From the NCBI GenBank assembly GCA_026400355.1, contig JAPLPE010000034.1, forward strand, positions 124,001 through 188,000: DNA of 64,000 bases. Reading direction: 5' to 3'. The number at the start of each line of letters is the position of its first letter. The stretch's first letter is position 1. Below are positions 25,672 to 34,549 of this stretch, in pieces. The notes under the pieces were generated by a model, which saw nothing but the letters and a program-made list of their open reading frames with translations, had not been told where the DNA came from and searched no databases. The stretch is from Rhodobacterales bacterium (GTDB lineage: Bacteria > Pseudomonadota > Alphaproteobacteria > Rhodobacterales > Rhodobacteraceae). A program made the translations under genes and the position numbers.

Positions 25672-27540
25672 ATGTCCACACTCCGCGCGCGTCTCTCGAC
25701 CTGGGTCGAGGGGCTGGTTGATCCCTTCGCGGCCCACCCGGCGCAGACGCCGGACAAGCGTCCGCTTCACTTTATGCTGGGCCATCTGCGCCCGTTCCGG
25801 AACGTGATGCTGATCGCGGGCGCAGTCGGTATCGCCGTGGCGCTGCTGGAACTGGGCCTCATCTGGTATGCCGGTCGCCTGGTTGACCTGATGAACGCCG
25901 GCCCCGCCACCTTCTGGCAGGACAACGGGGGCGAGGTGCTGATCGCCGCCCTCCTCCTTCTCCTGATCCGCCCGTTGATCCTGGCCTTCAACGCCATCGT
26001 CCTCTTCTCGGGCATCTCGACCAACATGGTCATTCAGGCCCGCTGGCGTTCCCATAAGCATATGCTGGGCCAGCCCGTCGGCTTCTTCCAGAACGACTTT
26101 GCCGGTCGCCTGGCCAACCGCGTCCTGAACGTGGGCTACGCCGTTGAAGACTCCTCTTTCCTTCTGTTCGAGGCCTTCTTTCAGGCCGCCGTCTTTGCAA
26201 TTGCGACTCTGATCTTGCTCTCGGGCATGAATATCGTCCTTGCCCTGCCCATGGCGCTTTGGATTGCGGCCTTTGTCGGCTTCGTCCTCTGGTATGCGCC
26301 CCGCGCAGGAAAGGCTTCGGAAAAGAACAGCCACGCAAACTCCCGTGTTACGGCGCGGGTGGTAGACAGCTATTCCAACATCGAAACCGTCAAACTCTTT
26401 GCCCATGCGACGCGCGAAGAACGCTTTGCCCGCACCGCCATGCGCCGCCACCGTCTGCGGTTCGGCGCGCTGATGCGGGTCTTTGCGGCCCAGCAGGGCG
26501 CCATGGCGCTTTTCAACTCTGCCGCCATGCTCCTCGTCATTGGCCCCGCGCTGCTCCTGTGGTCCAACGGCCACCTGACAGTGGGCGAGGTCGCAGCAGC
26601 CGTCGCGATGGCGCTCCGCCTCAACACGATGACCGGTTGGATCATGTGGATGACGGTCCGCACGTTCGAACACATGGGCACGATCCGCGAAGGGCTGCAA
26701 AGCATCGCGGTCCCCCAGACCGTCACGGACGCCCCGAACGCCCCCGAACTTCAGGTCACCAAAGGCGCCATCGCCTACAAGAATGTGACACACCACTACG
26801 GCAAGGGGTACGGTGGCCTGAACGGCATCACCCTTACGATCGCCCCCGGCGAACGGATCGGCCTTGTCGGGCGTTCCGGCGCTGGCAAATCCTCCCTCGT
26901 CAACCTCCTCCTCCGCATCCGCGATGCCGAAGGCGGCGTGATCGAAATCGACGGCCAGAACATCGCCGCCGTCAGGCAGGACTCCCTGCGCGCTTCCATC
27001 GGTGTCGTGACGCAGGATTCATCGCTCCTGCACCGCTCCGTCCGCGACAACATTCTCTACGGCCGCCCCGACGCGACAGAGGCTGATCTTCTCAGCGCCG
27101 CCGAAAAGGCCGAAGCGATGAGCTTCATCCCCGACCTCCGCGACGCAGCCGGGCGCAAGGGGTTTGACGCACTTGTCGGTGAACGCGGCGTGAAACTTTC
27201 CGGCGGACAACGCCAGCGCATTGCGCTCGCCCGCGTGATCCTCAAGGATGCCCCCATCCTCGTTCTGGACGAGGCCACCTCGGCCCTCGACTCCGAAGTC
27301 GAAGCCGCCATTCAGGAAACCCTTTACGGCATGATGGAGGGCAAGACCGTGATCGCCATTGCCCACCGCCTTTCCACCATCGCCCGAATGGACAGGATCG
27401 TCGTGCTTGATCAGGGTCAGGTTGTCGAAGACGGCTCGCATAGCGCCCTACTGGAAAGCGGCGGCCTCTATGCGCGCCTCTGGTCACGCCAGTCGGGTGG
27501 TTTCATCGGCGACTCACTCGCCGACGAGGCTGCCGAATGA
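25672..27540 (+). CDS. ABC exporter, fused membrane and ATPase domains (second of three)
   Basis: A 622-residue half-transporter closely related to the genes on both sides. Walker A GRSGAGKSS is near residue 402, signature LSGGQRQRIALAR near 510, Walker B DEATSALD and the AHR switch are present. It starts 5 bp after the first and its stop overlaps the third by 4 bp. The N-terminal opening (LVDPFAAHPAQTPDKRPLHFM) and the six-helix domain match the first gene in layout, so this cassette likely arose by tandem duplication. No substrate can be named. Confidence 0.93.
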   Translation: MSTLRARLSTWVEGLVDPFAAHPAQTPDKRPLHFMLGHLRPFRNVMLIAGAVGIAVALLELGLIWYAGRLVDLMNAGPATFWQDNGGEVLIAALLLLLIRPLILAFNAIVLFSGISTNMVIQARWRSHKHMLGQPVGFFQNDFAGRLANRVLNVGYAVEDSSFLLFEAFFQAAVFAIATLILLSGMNIVLALPMALWIAAFVGFVLWYAPRAGKASEKNSHANSRVTARVVDSYSNIETVKLFAHATREERFARTAMRRHRLRFGALMRVFAAQQGAMALFNSAAMLLVIGPALLLWSNGHLTVGEVAAAVAMALRLNTMTGWIMWMTVRTFEHMGTIREGLQSIAVPQTVTDAPNAPELQVTKGAIAYKNVTHHYGKGYGGLNGITLTIAPGERIGLVGRSGAGKSSLVNLLLRIRDAEGGVIEIDGQNIAAVRQDSLRASIGVVTQDSSLLHRSVRDNILYGRPDATEADLLSAAEKAEAMSFIPDLRDAAGRKGFDALVGERGVKLSGGQRQRIALARVILKDAPILVLDEATSALDSEVEAAIQETLYGMMEGKTVIAIAHRLSTIARMDRIVVLDQGQVVEDGSHSALLESGGLYARLWSRQSGGFIGDSLADEAAE

Positions 27541-29399
27541 AATCCCGCCCGGCGCTCAGCAATCGCTTGCTGCTGCGTCTCGGCAGTCTGGTGCGCCCGT
27601 TTGACGATGATATCACGCCACCTCCCGACAGGCTGGCCGCCTTCTTTGCATGGGCGGTCAAGGGCACTTGGGGCGTCCTCCTCATCGCCGGCATCGTCTC
27701 TGCCATCGCCGGTGCCGCCGAAGTCTTTGCCGCCATGCTGCTGGGCCATGTCATCGACGCAGCCCAGGCGACCGGGCCCGAAAACCTCTGGTCCGCCAAC
27801 AGCGGCCTTCTCAGCTTCGCTGCCGTCTTTCTGATACTGATCCGCCCCCTGTCGTACGGCCTCTCGGCCGCCTTTCAGGGCATCGCCATCAGCCCCAATC
27901 TCAACGTACTCGTCCTGTCGCGTCTCCATCGCTGGACGATGGGGCAGGCCATCACTTTCTTTGACAACGATTTCGCGGGCCGCATCGCTCAGAAACAGAT
28001 GCAGGCCGCCCGCGCCTTAACCGAAGTCGTGGTGGAAACCCTCAACACCGTCATCTTTGCGCTGGCCTCGATCTTCGCCACGATGATCCTCGTTCTGTCG
28101 ATCGACTGGCGCATCGGCGCAGTCCTCGCGCTCTGGCTGGCGGCCTATCTCCTTTTCATCACGAACTTCCTGCCCCGCATCCGCGCCCAGGCCGAACAGC
28201 GCGCCGCCTCACGCGCTGTTGTGACCGGGCAGGTGGTCGACACCATCACGAACATGCGCACGGTCATCCTTTTTGCGCATACCGAATTCGAAGACGAAGC
28301 CGCCGTCGAAGCCATGCGCGACTACCGCGACCGGACGATGACCTTCGGCTCCGTCTCGACAACCTTCCGCCTCTACCTCATGGTCATCGCCGGAACGTTG
28401 CCCGTCCTGATGGTCGGCCTCACGCTCTTGCTCTGGTCACAAGGCTCCGCGACCGCAGGTGACATTGCCTCCACCGGCACGGTCGCCCTCCGCATCGCCC
28501 AGATGACCGGCTGGGTCAGCTTTTCCCTGATGAGCATGTATGCCAACGTGGGTGAGGTTGAGGATGGGATGCATACCCTCACTCCGCCCTATACGCTCAC
28601 CGACAAACCCGGCGCGGTCCCCCTCGCCAGCGCCGAAGGCATCCAGTTCAACGACGTCACCTTTGCCTATGGCCGCAAATCGGGCGGTGTCTCGCACATC
28701 AACCTCACCGTTCGCCCAGGCGAAAAGATAGGCCTTGTCGGGGCCTCGGGTGCCGGCAAATCCTCCCTCGTCTCCCTCCTCCTGCGCCTCTACGACACCG
28801 AAACAGGTGCCGTCCGCATTGGTGGTCAGGACATCCGTGACGTGACGCAAGAATCCCTGCGTCGCCAGATCGGCATGGTCACGCAGGAAACCGCGATGTT
28901 CAACCGTTCGGCCAGCGACAACATCCGCTACGGCCGCCCCGATGCCACCAACGCCGAAGTGCAAGAGGCCGCGAGAAAGGCCGAAGCCCACGATTTCATC
29001 CTCGGTCTGGTCGACTACAAGGGCCGTACCGGCTATGACGCCCATCTTGGTGAACGCGGCGTTAAGCTTTCCGGTGGTCAGCGCCAGCGCATCGCGCTCG
29101 CCCGCGCCATGCTCAAGGACGCCCCGATCCTTGTCCTGGACGAGGCAACCTCCGCTCTCGATTCCGAAGTCGAAGCCTCGATTCAGGCCGCCCTCGACAT
29201 CGCCATGCAGGACAAGACCGTCATCGCGATCGCCCACCGCCTGTCCACGATCGCCCGCATGGACCGTATCATCGTGCTGGATCAGGGTCGCATCGTCGAA
29301 GAAGGCACCCACGACGCCCTTCTTGCCCGAAACGGCCTCTACGCCCGCTACTGGAACCGTCAGTCCGGAGGATTCCTGCGCGCCGAGGCCGCGGAATAG
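27537..29399 (+). CDS. ABC exporter, fused membrane and ATPase domains (third of three)
   Basis: A 620-residue half-transporter; ATG overlaps the stop of the previous gene. Walker A GASGAGKSS is near residue 402, signature LSGGQRQRIALAR near 511, Walker B LVLDEATS with SALD, and AHR present. Its ATPase is the most divergent of the three (IQAALDIAMQDKT where the others have IQETLY), so the three are not simple recent copies. The final TAG overlaps the GTG of the RNA methyltransferase, tying it to that gene. Confidence 0.93.
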   Translation: MKSRPALSNRLLLRLGSLVRPFDDDITPPPDRLAAFFAWAVKGTWGVLLIAGIVSAIAGAAEVFAAMLLGHVIDAAQATGPENLWSANSGLLSFAAVFLILIRPLSYGLSAAFQGIAISPNLNVLVLSRLHRWTMGQAITFFDNDFAGRIAQKQMQAARALTEVVVETLNTVIFALASIFATMILVLSIDWRIGAVLALWLAAYLLFITNFLPRIRAQAEQRAASRAVVTGQVVDTITNMRTVILFAHTEFEDEAAVEAMRDYRDRTMTFGSVSTTFRLYLMVIAGTLPVLMVGLTLLLWSQGSATAGDIASTGTVALRIAQMTGWVSFSLMSMYANVGEVEDGMHTLTPPYTLTDKPGAVPLASAEGIQFNDVTFAYGRKSGGVSHINLTVRPGEKIGLVGASGAGKSSLVSLLLRLYDTETGAVRIGGQDIRDVTQESLRRQIGMVTQETAMFNRSASDNIRYGRPDATNAEVQEAARKAEAHDFILGLVDYKGRTGYDAHLGERGVKLSGGQRQRIALARAMLKDAPILVLDEATSALDSEVEASIQAALDIAMQDKTVIAIAHRLSTIARMDRIIVLDQGRIVEEGTHDALLARNGLYARYWNRQSGGFLRAEAAE

Positions 29400-30595
29400 T
29401 GCGCATCGTCTCTGTCACACATCACGGCATGGGCCGGGCCGATGATGGCACACTCGTACCCCGTACCCTCCCCGAAGAGGAGATCGAACTCCTCCCTAAC
29501 GGCACTGCCCGCATCCTTGCCCCTTCCCCCCGCCGGGTAGCCGCACCCTGCCGCCATTTCAAATCCTGCGGCGGCTGCACGATGCAGCACGCCGACGAAG
29601 CCTTTGTCGCCGCATGGAAGACGGGTATCGTCGCCCGCGCATTGGAAGGGCAGGGGATCACCGCCGAAATTGCGGGGATTGAAACCTCACCACCCCTGTC
29701 CCGCCGCCGCGCCAGACTCTCGGGCCGCCGCACGAAATCCGGCGCCATGGTCGGCTTCCACGCCCGCGCCTCCGACGCCCTCGTCGCAGTCCCCGACTGC
29801 AAGTTGCTGACCCCTACCCTGACCGCCCTCCTTCCCGCGCTCGAAGACCTCACCCTCCTCGCCGCCTCGCGCAAATCCGAGATCGGCCTTACCGTCACCG
29901 ATAGTCGCGCGGGCCCCGATATCCTGATCGAAACCGACAAGCCCCTGACCCCGGCTTTGACGCTCGACCTTGCCCGCCTTGCGGAAACCCACGGCATCGT
30001 CCGCCTTGTCTGGAACTCTGACCCCGTCGTCACCCGTCTGCCCCCCGCCCAACGGTTCGGCCGCGCCCATGTTGTGCCGCCGCCCGGTGCTTTCCTTCAG
30101 GCCACTGCACATGGCGAACGGACCCTGCTTTCCCACGTCCTCAAAGCCATGGACAAGGCCACCCGCATCGTCGATCTTTTCGCCGGATGCGGCACATTCA
30201 CCCTCCCCCTTGCCGAACGGGCCGAAGTTCACGCCGTCGAGGGCGAAGCCGGCATGCTCGCCGCGCTCGACAAAGGCTGGCGCGGTGCCCCCGGCCTGCG
30301 CCGCGTCACAACCGAAACCCGCGACCTGTTCCGTCGCCCACTCCTTCCCGATGACCTGCGGCACTACGACGCCGCCGTTATCGACCCCCCCCGCGCCGGT
30401 GCCGAGGCGCAGGTGGCCGAACTTGCGGCGGCCCGCCTGCCTTTGGTCGCCATGGTCTCTTGCAATCCAATCACCTTCGCCCGGGACGCCAGAACGCTCC
30501 TCGCCGCCGGATATCACCTCGACCCGATCACGGTCGTCGATCAGTTCCGCTGGTCCACTCATGTGGAACTTGTGTCACGCTTCACATTGTCTTGA
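29399..30595 (+). CDS. Class I RNA (uracil-C5) methyltransferase, RlmD/TrmA family
   Basis: A 398-residue SAM-dependent enzyme that would methylate C5 of a uridine in rRNA or tRNA. The iron-sulfur motif CRHFKSCGGCTMQH lies at about residues 51-64. The SAM region IVDLFAGCGTFTLPLA and the catalytic-Cys block SCNPITFARD (nucleophile in MVSCNP) are present. It starts with GTG at 29399, overlapping the third ABC stop by one base. The TRAM domain found in RlmD seems missing or short. Whether this is RlmD or a related rRNA enzyme is uncertain. The link to an ABC cassette is odd. Confidence 0.88.
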   Translation: MRIVSVTHHGMGRADDGTLVPRTLPEEEIELLPNGTARILAPSPRRVAAPCRHFKSCGGCTMQHADEAFVAAWKTGIVARALEGQGITAEIAGIETSPPLSRRRARLSGRRTKSGAMVGFHARASDALVAVPDCKLLTPTLTALLPALEDLTLLAASRKSEIGLTVTDSRAGPDILIETDKPLTPALTLDLARLAETHGIVRLVWNSDPVVTRLPPAQRFGRAHVVPPPGAFLQATAHGERTLLSHVLKAMDKATRIVDLFAGCGTFTLPLAERAEVHAVEGEAGMLAALDKGWRGAPGLRRVTTETRDLFRRPLLPDDLRHYDAAVIDPPRAGAEAQVAELAAARLPLVAMVSCNPITFARDARTLLAAGYHLDPITVVDQFRWSTHVELVSRFTLS

Positions 30596-30683
30596 GCGGC
30601 GAAACGGGTCACGGGTTCTGGTCCAACTGACCAAATCGCGCTATCACATACAAAATCGGTAGAAAAACCGGGGCAGAAACAAG

Positions 30684-31184
30684 TTGGTCAACATCACACG
30701 GCGCACCGCAATTGCTGGCGGCCTTGTCCTCGCGGCAGGCTGTAGCACCGGCCCGCGTTTCCTTACCTATGACGGGCCCGAGGTGACGAGCATCGTGACA
30801 TTCAAGAGTAAGCGCAAACTATACCTCTATCACGACCGCGAAGTCCTCGAGACCTATGATATTGACCTTGGCTTCGCTCCGGTCGGCCAGAAACACTTTC
30901 AGGGCGATGGCAAGACACCCGAAGGTCAGTATTGGATCAGCCACCGCAACCCCCGCAGCCAGTATCATCTTTCTCTGGGCATCTCCTATCCCAACGCCGA
31001 AGACGTGGCCTACGCCCGGTCGCAGGGGCGCAATCCCGGCGGCGACATCTTCATCCACGGCACGCCCGGCTTGTATCGCCGGTCCAAGGACTGGACGGCC
31101 GGCTGCATCGCCGTGTCGAACCGTCAGGTCGAGGTCATTTACTCGATGGTCAAGAACGGCACGCCGATCTTCATCTATGCCTGA
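30684..31184 (+). CDS. L,D-transpeptidase lipoprotein (YkuD fold)
   Basis: A 166-residue protein that starts at TTG 30684. Its N terminus (MVNITRRTAIAGGLVLAAGC) combines a twin-arginine-like RRT and a lipobox LAAGC, suggesting a lipoprotein. The YkuD catalytic motif HGTPG then S-x-G-C is seen around C141 (TAGCIAVS), the nucleophile. L,D-transpeptidases form 3-3 peptidoglycan cross-links or anchor outer-membrane lipoproteins. It is convergent with a CAP-domain gene, 12 bp away. Confidence 0.88.
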   Translation: MVNITRRTAIAGGLVLAAGCSTGPRFLTYDGPEVTSIVTFKSKRKLYLYHDREVLETYDIDLGFAPVGQKHFQGDGKTPEGQYWISHRNPRSQYHLSLGISYPNAEDVAYARSQGRNPGGDIFIHGTPGLYRRSKDWTAGCIAVSNRQVEVIYSMVKNGTPIFIYA

Positions 31185-31196
31185 CCGGTTCCGACC

Positions 31197-31706
31197 TTAT
31201 CTGGCCAGAACCATCGTCCACCATAGCTTGCCGGAATCCTCCTGAAACCAGGCCAGTCCCAGTTGCGTCGCTGTCGGATCCAGGATCACGGAGCGCGTCT
31301 GCGGGTCTTCCATCCAGGCTGCCAGAGTCTCAAGTTCGGTCTCGTAGCTTTCTGAAATGACCTCGCCCACCAGTTTGCCCGGGTATCCGACGCGGGTCAG
31401 CCGGTCCACCGGCGACGATCCGTCAGACCCGAAATGCCAGGGCCGGTTCTGAATCGCCATGTCCCGGGAATGGGTCGCCGCTGCTGCGTTCAGTTGCGCG
31501 TTCAGCGCGACCGGCACGGCGCCAGCAGCCTGTCGCAATGTGTTTACGCCATCCAGCATCCGGTATGGGATTTCCTGCGCGTCCCTGTCCGTGATCCGAT
31601 AGATTCTCTGGACAGGCAGCCCATCCGCCCCCACCGTTGACTGTCGCGGCGCACATGCCGCCACCAACGCCATCCCCAAACCCATCATCACGTTACGTCG
31701 CAGCAT
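31197..31706 (-). CDS. CAP-domain (SCP/PR1) lipoprotein
   Basis: A 169-residue protein with the signal/lipobox segment GMALVAAC and then a CAP domain: THSRDMAIQN, the conserved HFG block, RLTRVGYPGKLVGEVISE and the C-terminal WMEDP and LGLAWFQEDSGKLWWTMV. CAP proteins are secreted and mostly of unknown role. It lies between two L,D-transpeptidases with divergent start to the second; a shared envelope role is likely but not shown. Confidence 0.85.
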   Translation of the reverse strand: MLRRNVMMGLGMALVAACAPRQSTVGADGLPVQRIYRITDRDAQEIPYRMLDGVNTLRQAAGAVPVALNAQLNAAAATHSRDMAIQNRPWHFGSDGSSPVDRLTRVGYPGKLVGEVISESYETELETLAAWMEDPQTRSVILDPTATQLGLAWFQEDSGKLWWTMVLAR

Positions 31707-31801
31707 CAGGCACCCTTTCGTTCGTCATGTCTGCTTAGCGACAGACTTCGGCTACTTCAAACCGGATAAGCACAGTTTGGCCGATCTGACGGTTGTTTGA
31801 A

Positions 31802-31830
31802 TTGCAGACGGATAGGTTCAGACGTATCAG
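31802..31830 (+). promoter_or_regulatory. Sigma70-type promoter for the second L,D-transpeptidase
   Basis: TTGCAG at 31802-31807, 17-base spacer, TATCAG at 31825-31830. Transcription would begin near 31837, a plausible distance from the ATG at 31870 but too close for the in-frame ATG at 31843, which favours the later start. Confidence 0.5.
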
Positions 31831-31869
31831 ACCCGAAAGACCATGAAACCAAAGCGGAAGGGTCCGGAA

Positions 31870-32481
31870 ATGGCTCAAGAATTCTTTGCACGCATCGGCC
31901 GTCGGCAGTTTCTGTCGGTCGGGGCAGCAATGATCGGCGCGGGTCTCGCCACCAGAGCCTTTGCCCAGTCCGAAGAATCCACAACCGAGGTCGAAGGCGA
32001 CATCTCGAACGCCGTGCGTCGCAACGTCTCGGCATTTGTCGAACGTGACTGGCAGCCCTACTTCGCCAGCCTCATCAACGGTGCGATCCTCTGCGACACC
32101 AAATCACGCGCCCTCCATTTCTGGAACGAAGATCAAAGCGTCTACTACCTCTTCCCGACCAGCGTTCCGCTGACCGATGACCTCACCCGCCTGGGCCAAA
32201 CCGAAGTTACCGAGAAGGTAGTGGCCCCCACTTGGCGCCCCACCCCCTCGATGCGCGAACGCAATCCCGAATGGCCCGAAGTCGTAGAAGGCGGCGCGCC
32301 CAACAACCCCCTCGGCCCGCTCGCGCTCTATCTGTCCTGGCCATACTACCGAATCCACGGCACCCACGACACGCGCAAGATCGGCCGCCGGTCGTCCAAC
32401 GGCTGCATCGGCCTGTACAACGAACACATCACCCTGCTCTTCCCCGAGGCTAAGGTCGGCACGCAGGTTCTGCTGATCTAG
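31870..32481 (+). CDS. L,D-transpeptidase with twin-arginine signal
   Basis: A protein of 203 residues from the ATG at 31870; an ATG at 31843 would add nine residues but lies just after the likely promoter. The N-terminal RRQFLSVGAAMIGAG is a twin-arginine signal, and no lipobox is seen. The YkuD motif IHGTHDTRKIGRRSSNGCIG includes H, S and the nucleophile C179. It is a different branch from the lipoprotein at 30684-31184, since the WNEDQSVYYLFPTS and PEVVEG-like blocks are not shared. A small repeat-containing gap follows, then hemH on the other strand. Confidence 0.88.
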   Translation: MAQEFFARIGRRQFLSVGAAMIGAGLATRAFAQSEESTTEVEGDISNAVRRNVSAFVERDWQPYFASLINGAILCDTKSRALHFWNEDQSVYYLFPTSVPLTDDLTRLGQTEVTEKVVAPTWRPTPSMRERNPEWPEVVEGGAPNNPLGPLALYLSWPYYRIHGTHDTRKIGRRSSNGCIGLYNEHITLLFPEAKVGTQVLLI

Positions 32482-32486
32482 GCTGC

Positions 32487-32503
32487 CGTGGGTATCACCC
32501 ACG
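32487..32503. terminator. Short perfect hairpin after the second L,D-transpeptidase
   Basis: CGTGGGT and ACCCACG form a seven-bp stem with an ATC loop, six bases after the stop, but no T-run follows, so termination is only a guess. Confidence 0.4.
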
Positions 32504-32515
32504 TTAGCTGGATCC

Positions 32516-32537
32516 CGTAGGGCGGGTGAAACCCACC
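32516..32537. repeat. REP-like core repeat
   Basis: CGTAGGGCGGGT at 32516-32527 repeats the core of the inverted element at 7626-7667, here followed by GAAACCCACC, which can fold onto the core GGGT. It sits between the convergent L,D-transpeptidase and hemH genes. Confidence 0.5.
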
Positions 32538-32547
32538 AAGCCCGGCA

Positions 32548-33651
32548 CTAATCCAGCCAACCCTTCAGGTTCTGCATGATGACGCCCGACAGGGCCGTCA
32601 CATGTGCCTCATCTTCGTTCAGGCAGGGGATATAGGTGAACTCTTCCCCACCGGCGTGGAGGAAGCTTTCGCGGATTTCTTCGTTGATCTCTTCCAGCGT
32701 CTCGATGCAGTCCGCGCTGAAGGCAGGTGCGCAGATTGCGATCCGCTTGATCCCGTTCTTGGCCAGCCTTGCGACTTCCTCAACCGTGTAAGGCTTCAGC
32801 CATTCCTCCGGCCCGAAACGGCTCTGGAACGTCGTCGTGATCTTGGCCTTGTCCCAGCCCAACCTCTCGCGCAAAAGGCGCGTCGTCTTCTGGCACTGGC
32901 AATGATACGGATCGCCCTCACGCAGATACCGCTCTGGCACGCCATGATAGGAACAGACCAGAACTTCTGGTGCCGTCTCTTTCGCCGCATAGGCCCGTTC
33001 GACCGACTGGGCGAGCGAATCGATATAGGTCGGATCGTCGAAATAGGGCGGCACGACCCGCGCGATCGGCTGCCACTTTTCCTGCATCAGCGCACGGAAG
33101 AACTGGTCATTCGCGGTCGCCGAAGTTGCCCCGGCGTAGTGCGGATAAAGCGGGAAGAACAGGATGCGCGTGCAACCCGCCTCCACCATCTCCCGTACCT
33201 TCGATTTGGTAGAAGGATTGCCATAGCGCATGCAGAAGTCGACCATCACATCGTCGCCGTACCGCGCCTGCATCCGCGCCCGGATCGCCGCCGTCTGGTC
33301 CTTGGTAATCGTCAGCAGCGGGCTTTCGTTCTTCTCGTGGTTCCAGATGGATTTGTAGTTCGCACCAGACGAGAACGGCCGTTTCGACAGGATGATCAGT
33401 TGCAGCAGCGGCTGCCACAGCCATGGCGAATAATCCACGACCCGCCGGTCCGACAGGAACTCGCCCAGATAGCGCCGCATCGACCAATAGTCATAACCAT
33501 CCGGCGTGCCCAGGTTGGACAGAAGAATTCCTACCCGCGCGGGCTTGATCTTGGGATGGTCCGCCGGGGCATGGGCCGGACAAACAGCAACCATATCCCG
33601 GTTCTGATCCGATTTGGCATCAAGCATCGCTGGCGTTCCGTGATTATCCAT
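32548..33651 (-). CDS. hemH: Ferrochelatase
   Basis: Inserts ferrous iron into protoporphyrin IX. The 367-residue protein has GILLSNLGTPDGYDYWSMRRYL, SPLLTITKDQ, FFPLYPHYAGAT and the CQKTTRLL and FQSRFGPEEWLKPYT blocks of bacterial ferrochelatase. An internal ATG eight codons on is another possible start. It follows a methyltransferase gene on the same strand with a 38-bp gap; the CAP and L,D-transpeptidase genes are downstream. Confidence 0.97.
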   Translation of the reverse strand: MDNHGTPAMLDAKSDQNRDMVAVCPAHAPADHPKIKPARVGILLSNLGTPDGYDYWSMRRYLGEFLSDRRVVDYSPWLWQPLLQLIILSKRPFSSGANYKSIWNHEKNESPLLTITKDQTAAIRARMQARYGDDVMVDFCMRYGNPSTKSKVREMVEAGCTRILFFPLYPHYAGATSATANDQFFRALMQEKWQPIARVVPPYFDDPTYIDSLAQSVERAYAAKETAPEVLVCSYHGVPERYLREGDPYHCQCQKTTRLLRERLGWDKAKITTTFQSRFGPEEWLKPYTVEEVARLAKNGIKRIAICAPAFSADCIETLEEINEEIRESFLHAGGEEFTYIPCLNEDEAHVTALSGVIMQNLKGWLD

Positions 33652-33689
33652 GAATGACTCAAAGGGAAATAAGCGGTTTCATCAATCGG

Positions 33690-34520
33690 TCAATCGCCCG
33701 ACGGCTCTGGCGGTGTTTCTATCACCCGCAACGCATCGGCAAGCCGATGTGTCGCAGACCCAGGACGCAAAGGTTGCGGCTGCGTCGGGGCCGGTGCCCA
33801 ACCTGTCAGCACGATGACATCAAAAGTGGCAGTGATCCGCCCGTCCGGCCTGCCAAAACGATCCGCATAGATCTGCGACATCAGCGCAATGACCGCCGCC
33901 TTCGTTGGTCGCCGCAGCCGACCCTGCAGCGCATTGGTCTCGCCCATCCAGCGCAAATCCCGCATCAGATCAAAGGCATCAGCATAGGTCACGTCATAGG
34001 GCACCCCATCCGCCACCGGCAGGTTCAGCCCGGCCCGTTGCAAAAGACCGCCCAGATCCCGGATTTCGCCCATGGGCGCGACCCGGGGCGACAGACCCCC
34101 GGAAACCTGCACCTCTGCCTCGGCCAGCGCCGCGCGCAACTCGGCCAAAGTCTGCCCACCGAACAGCGTCGCAATCAGCAACCCATCGGGCCTGAGCGCA
34201 TGACGGCACTGTACCAACTGCCCCACCGGGTCATTCGCCCAATGCAGCGACAGGTCATGGATCACCAGATCGTGTTTTCCAAGGGCGAGTGCCAGCACCT
34301 CGTCATCCGCCACAACCCGTGCGCCGGGCATGACCCCGGCCCAGACCGACGGCCATCCCGTCACGACGGCGGGCGCCGTAAACCTTCTGTTAACCTCATT
34401 CAGCCTCTCCTGAACCTCGACCGCTACAGCCTCGCGCAAGAACGTCACCGGCGCGCGCGCCGCACGGGCGCGGTTCCGCGTCAGGGCCTGACGGTCAAAG
34501 ATGATGGGCGGTGTCTGCAT
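33690..34520 (-). CDS. SAM-dependent methyltransferase, BioC/NDUFAF5-like
   Basis: A 276-residue class I methyltransferase-like protein; the ATG at 34520 is preferred over one 17 codons upstream because it leaves 29 bp to the divergent comF start. FDRQALTRNRARAA at the N terminus, the SLHWANDP segment and LFGGQTLAELRAALAEAE match BioC and the NDUFAF5 family. NDUFAF5 hydroxylates a complex I subunit, so the bacterial role is not certain. It may share transcription with hemH. Confidence 0.75.
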   Translation of the reverse strand: MQTPPIIFDRQALTRNRARAARAPVTFLREAVAVEVQERLNEVNRRFTAPAVVTGWPSVWAGVMPGARVVADDEVLALALGKHDLVIHDLSLHWANDPVGQLVQCRHALRPDGLLIATLFGGQTLAELRAALAEAEVQVSGGLSPRVAPMGEIRDLGGLLQRAGLNLPVADGVPYDVTYADAFDLMRDLRWMGETNALQGRLRRPTKAAVIALMSQIYADRFGRPDGRITATFDVIVLTGWAPAPTQPQPLRPGSATHRLADALRVIETPPEPSGD

Positions 34521-34549
34521 GGCGCCCAAATAGGGGGCTTGGACGAAAG

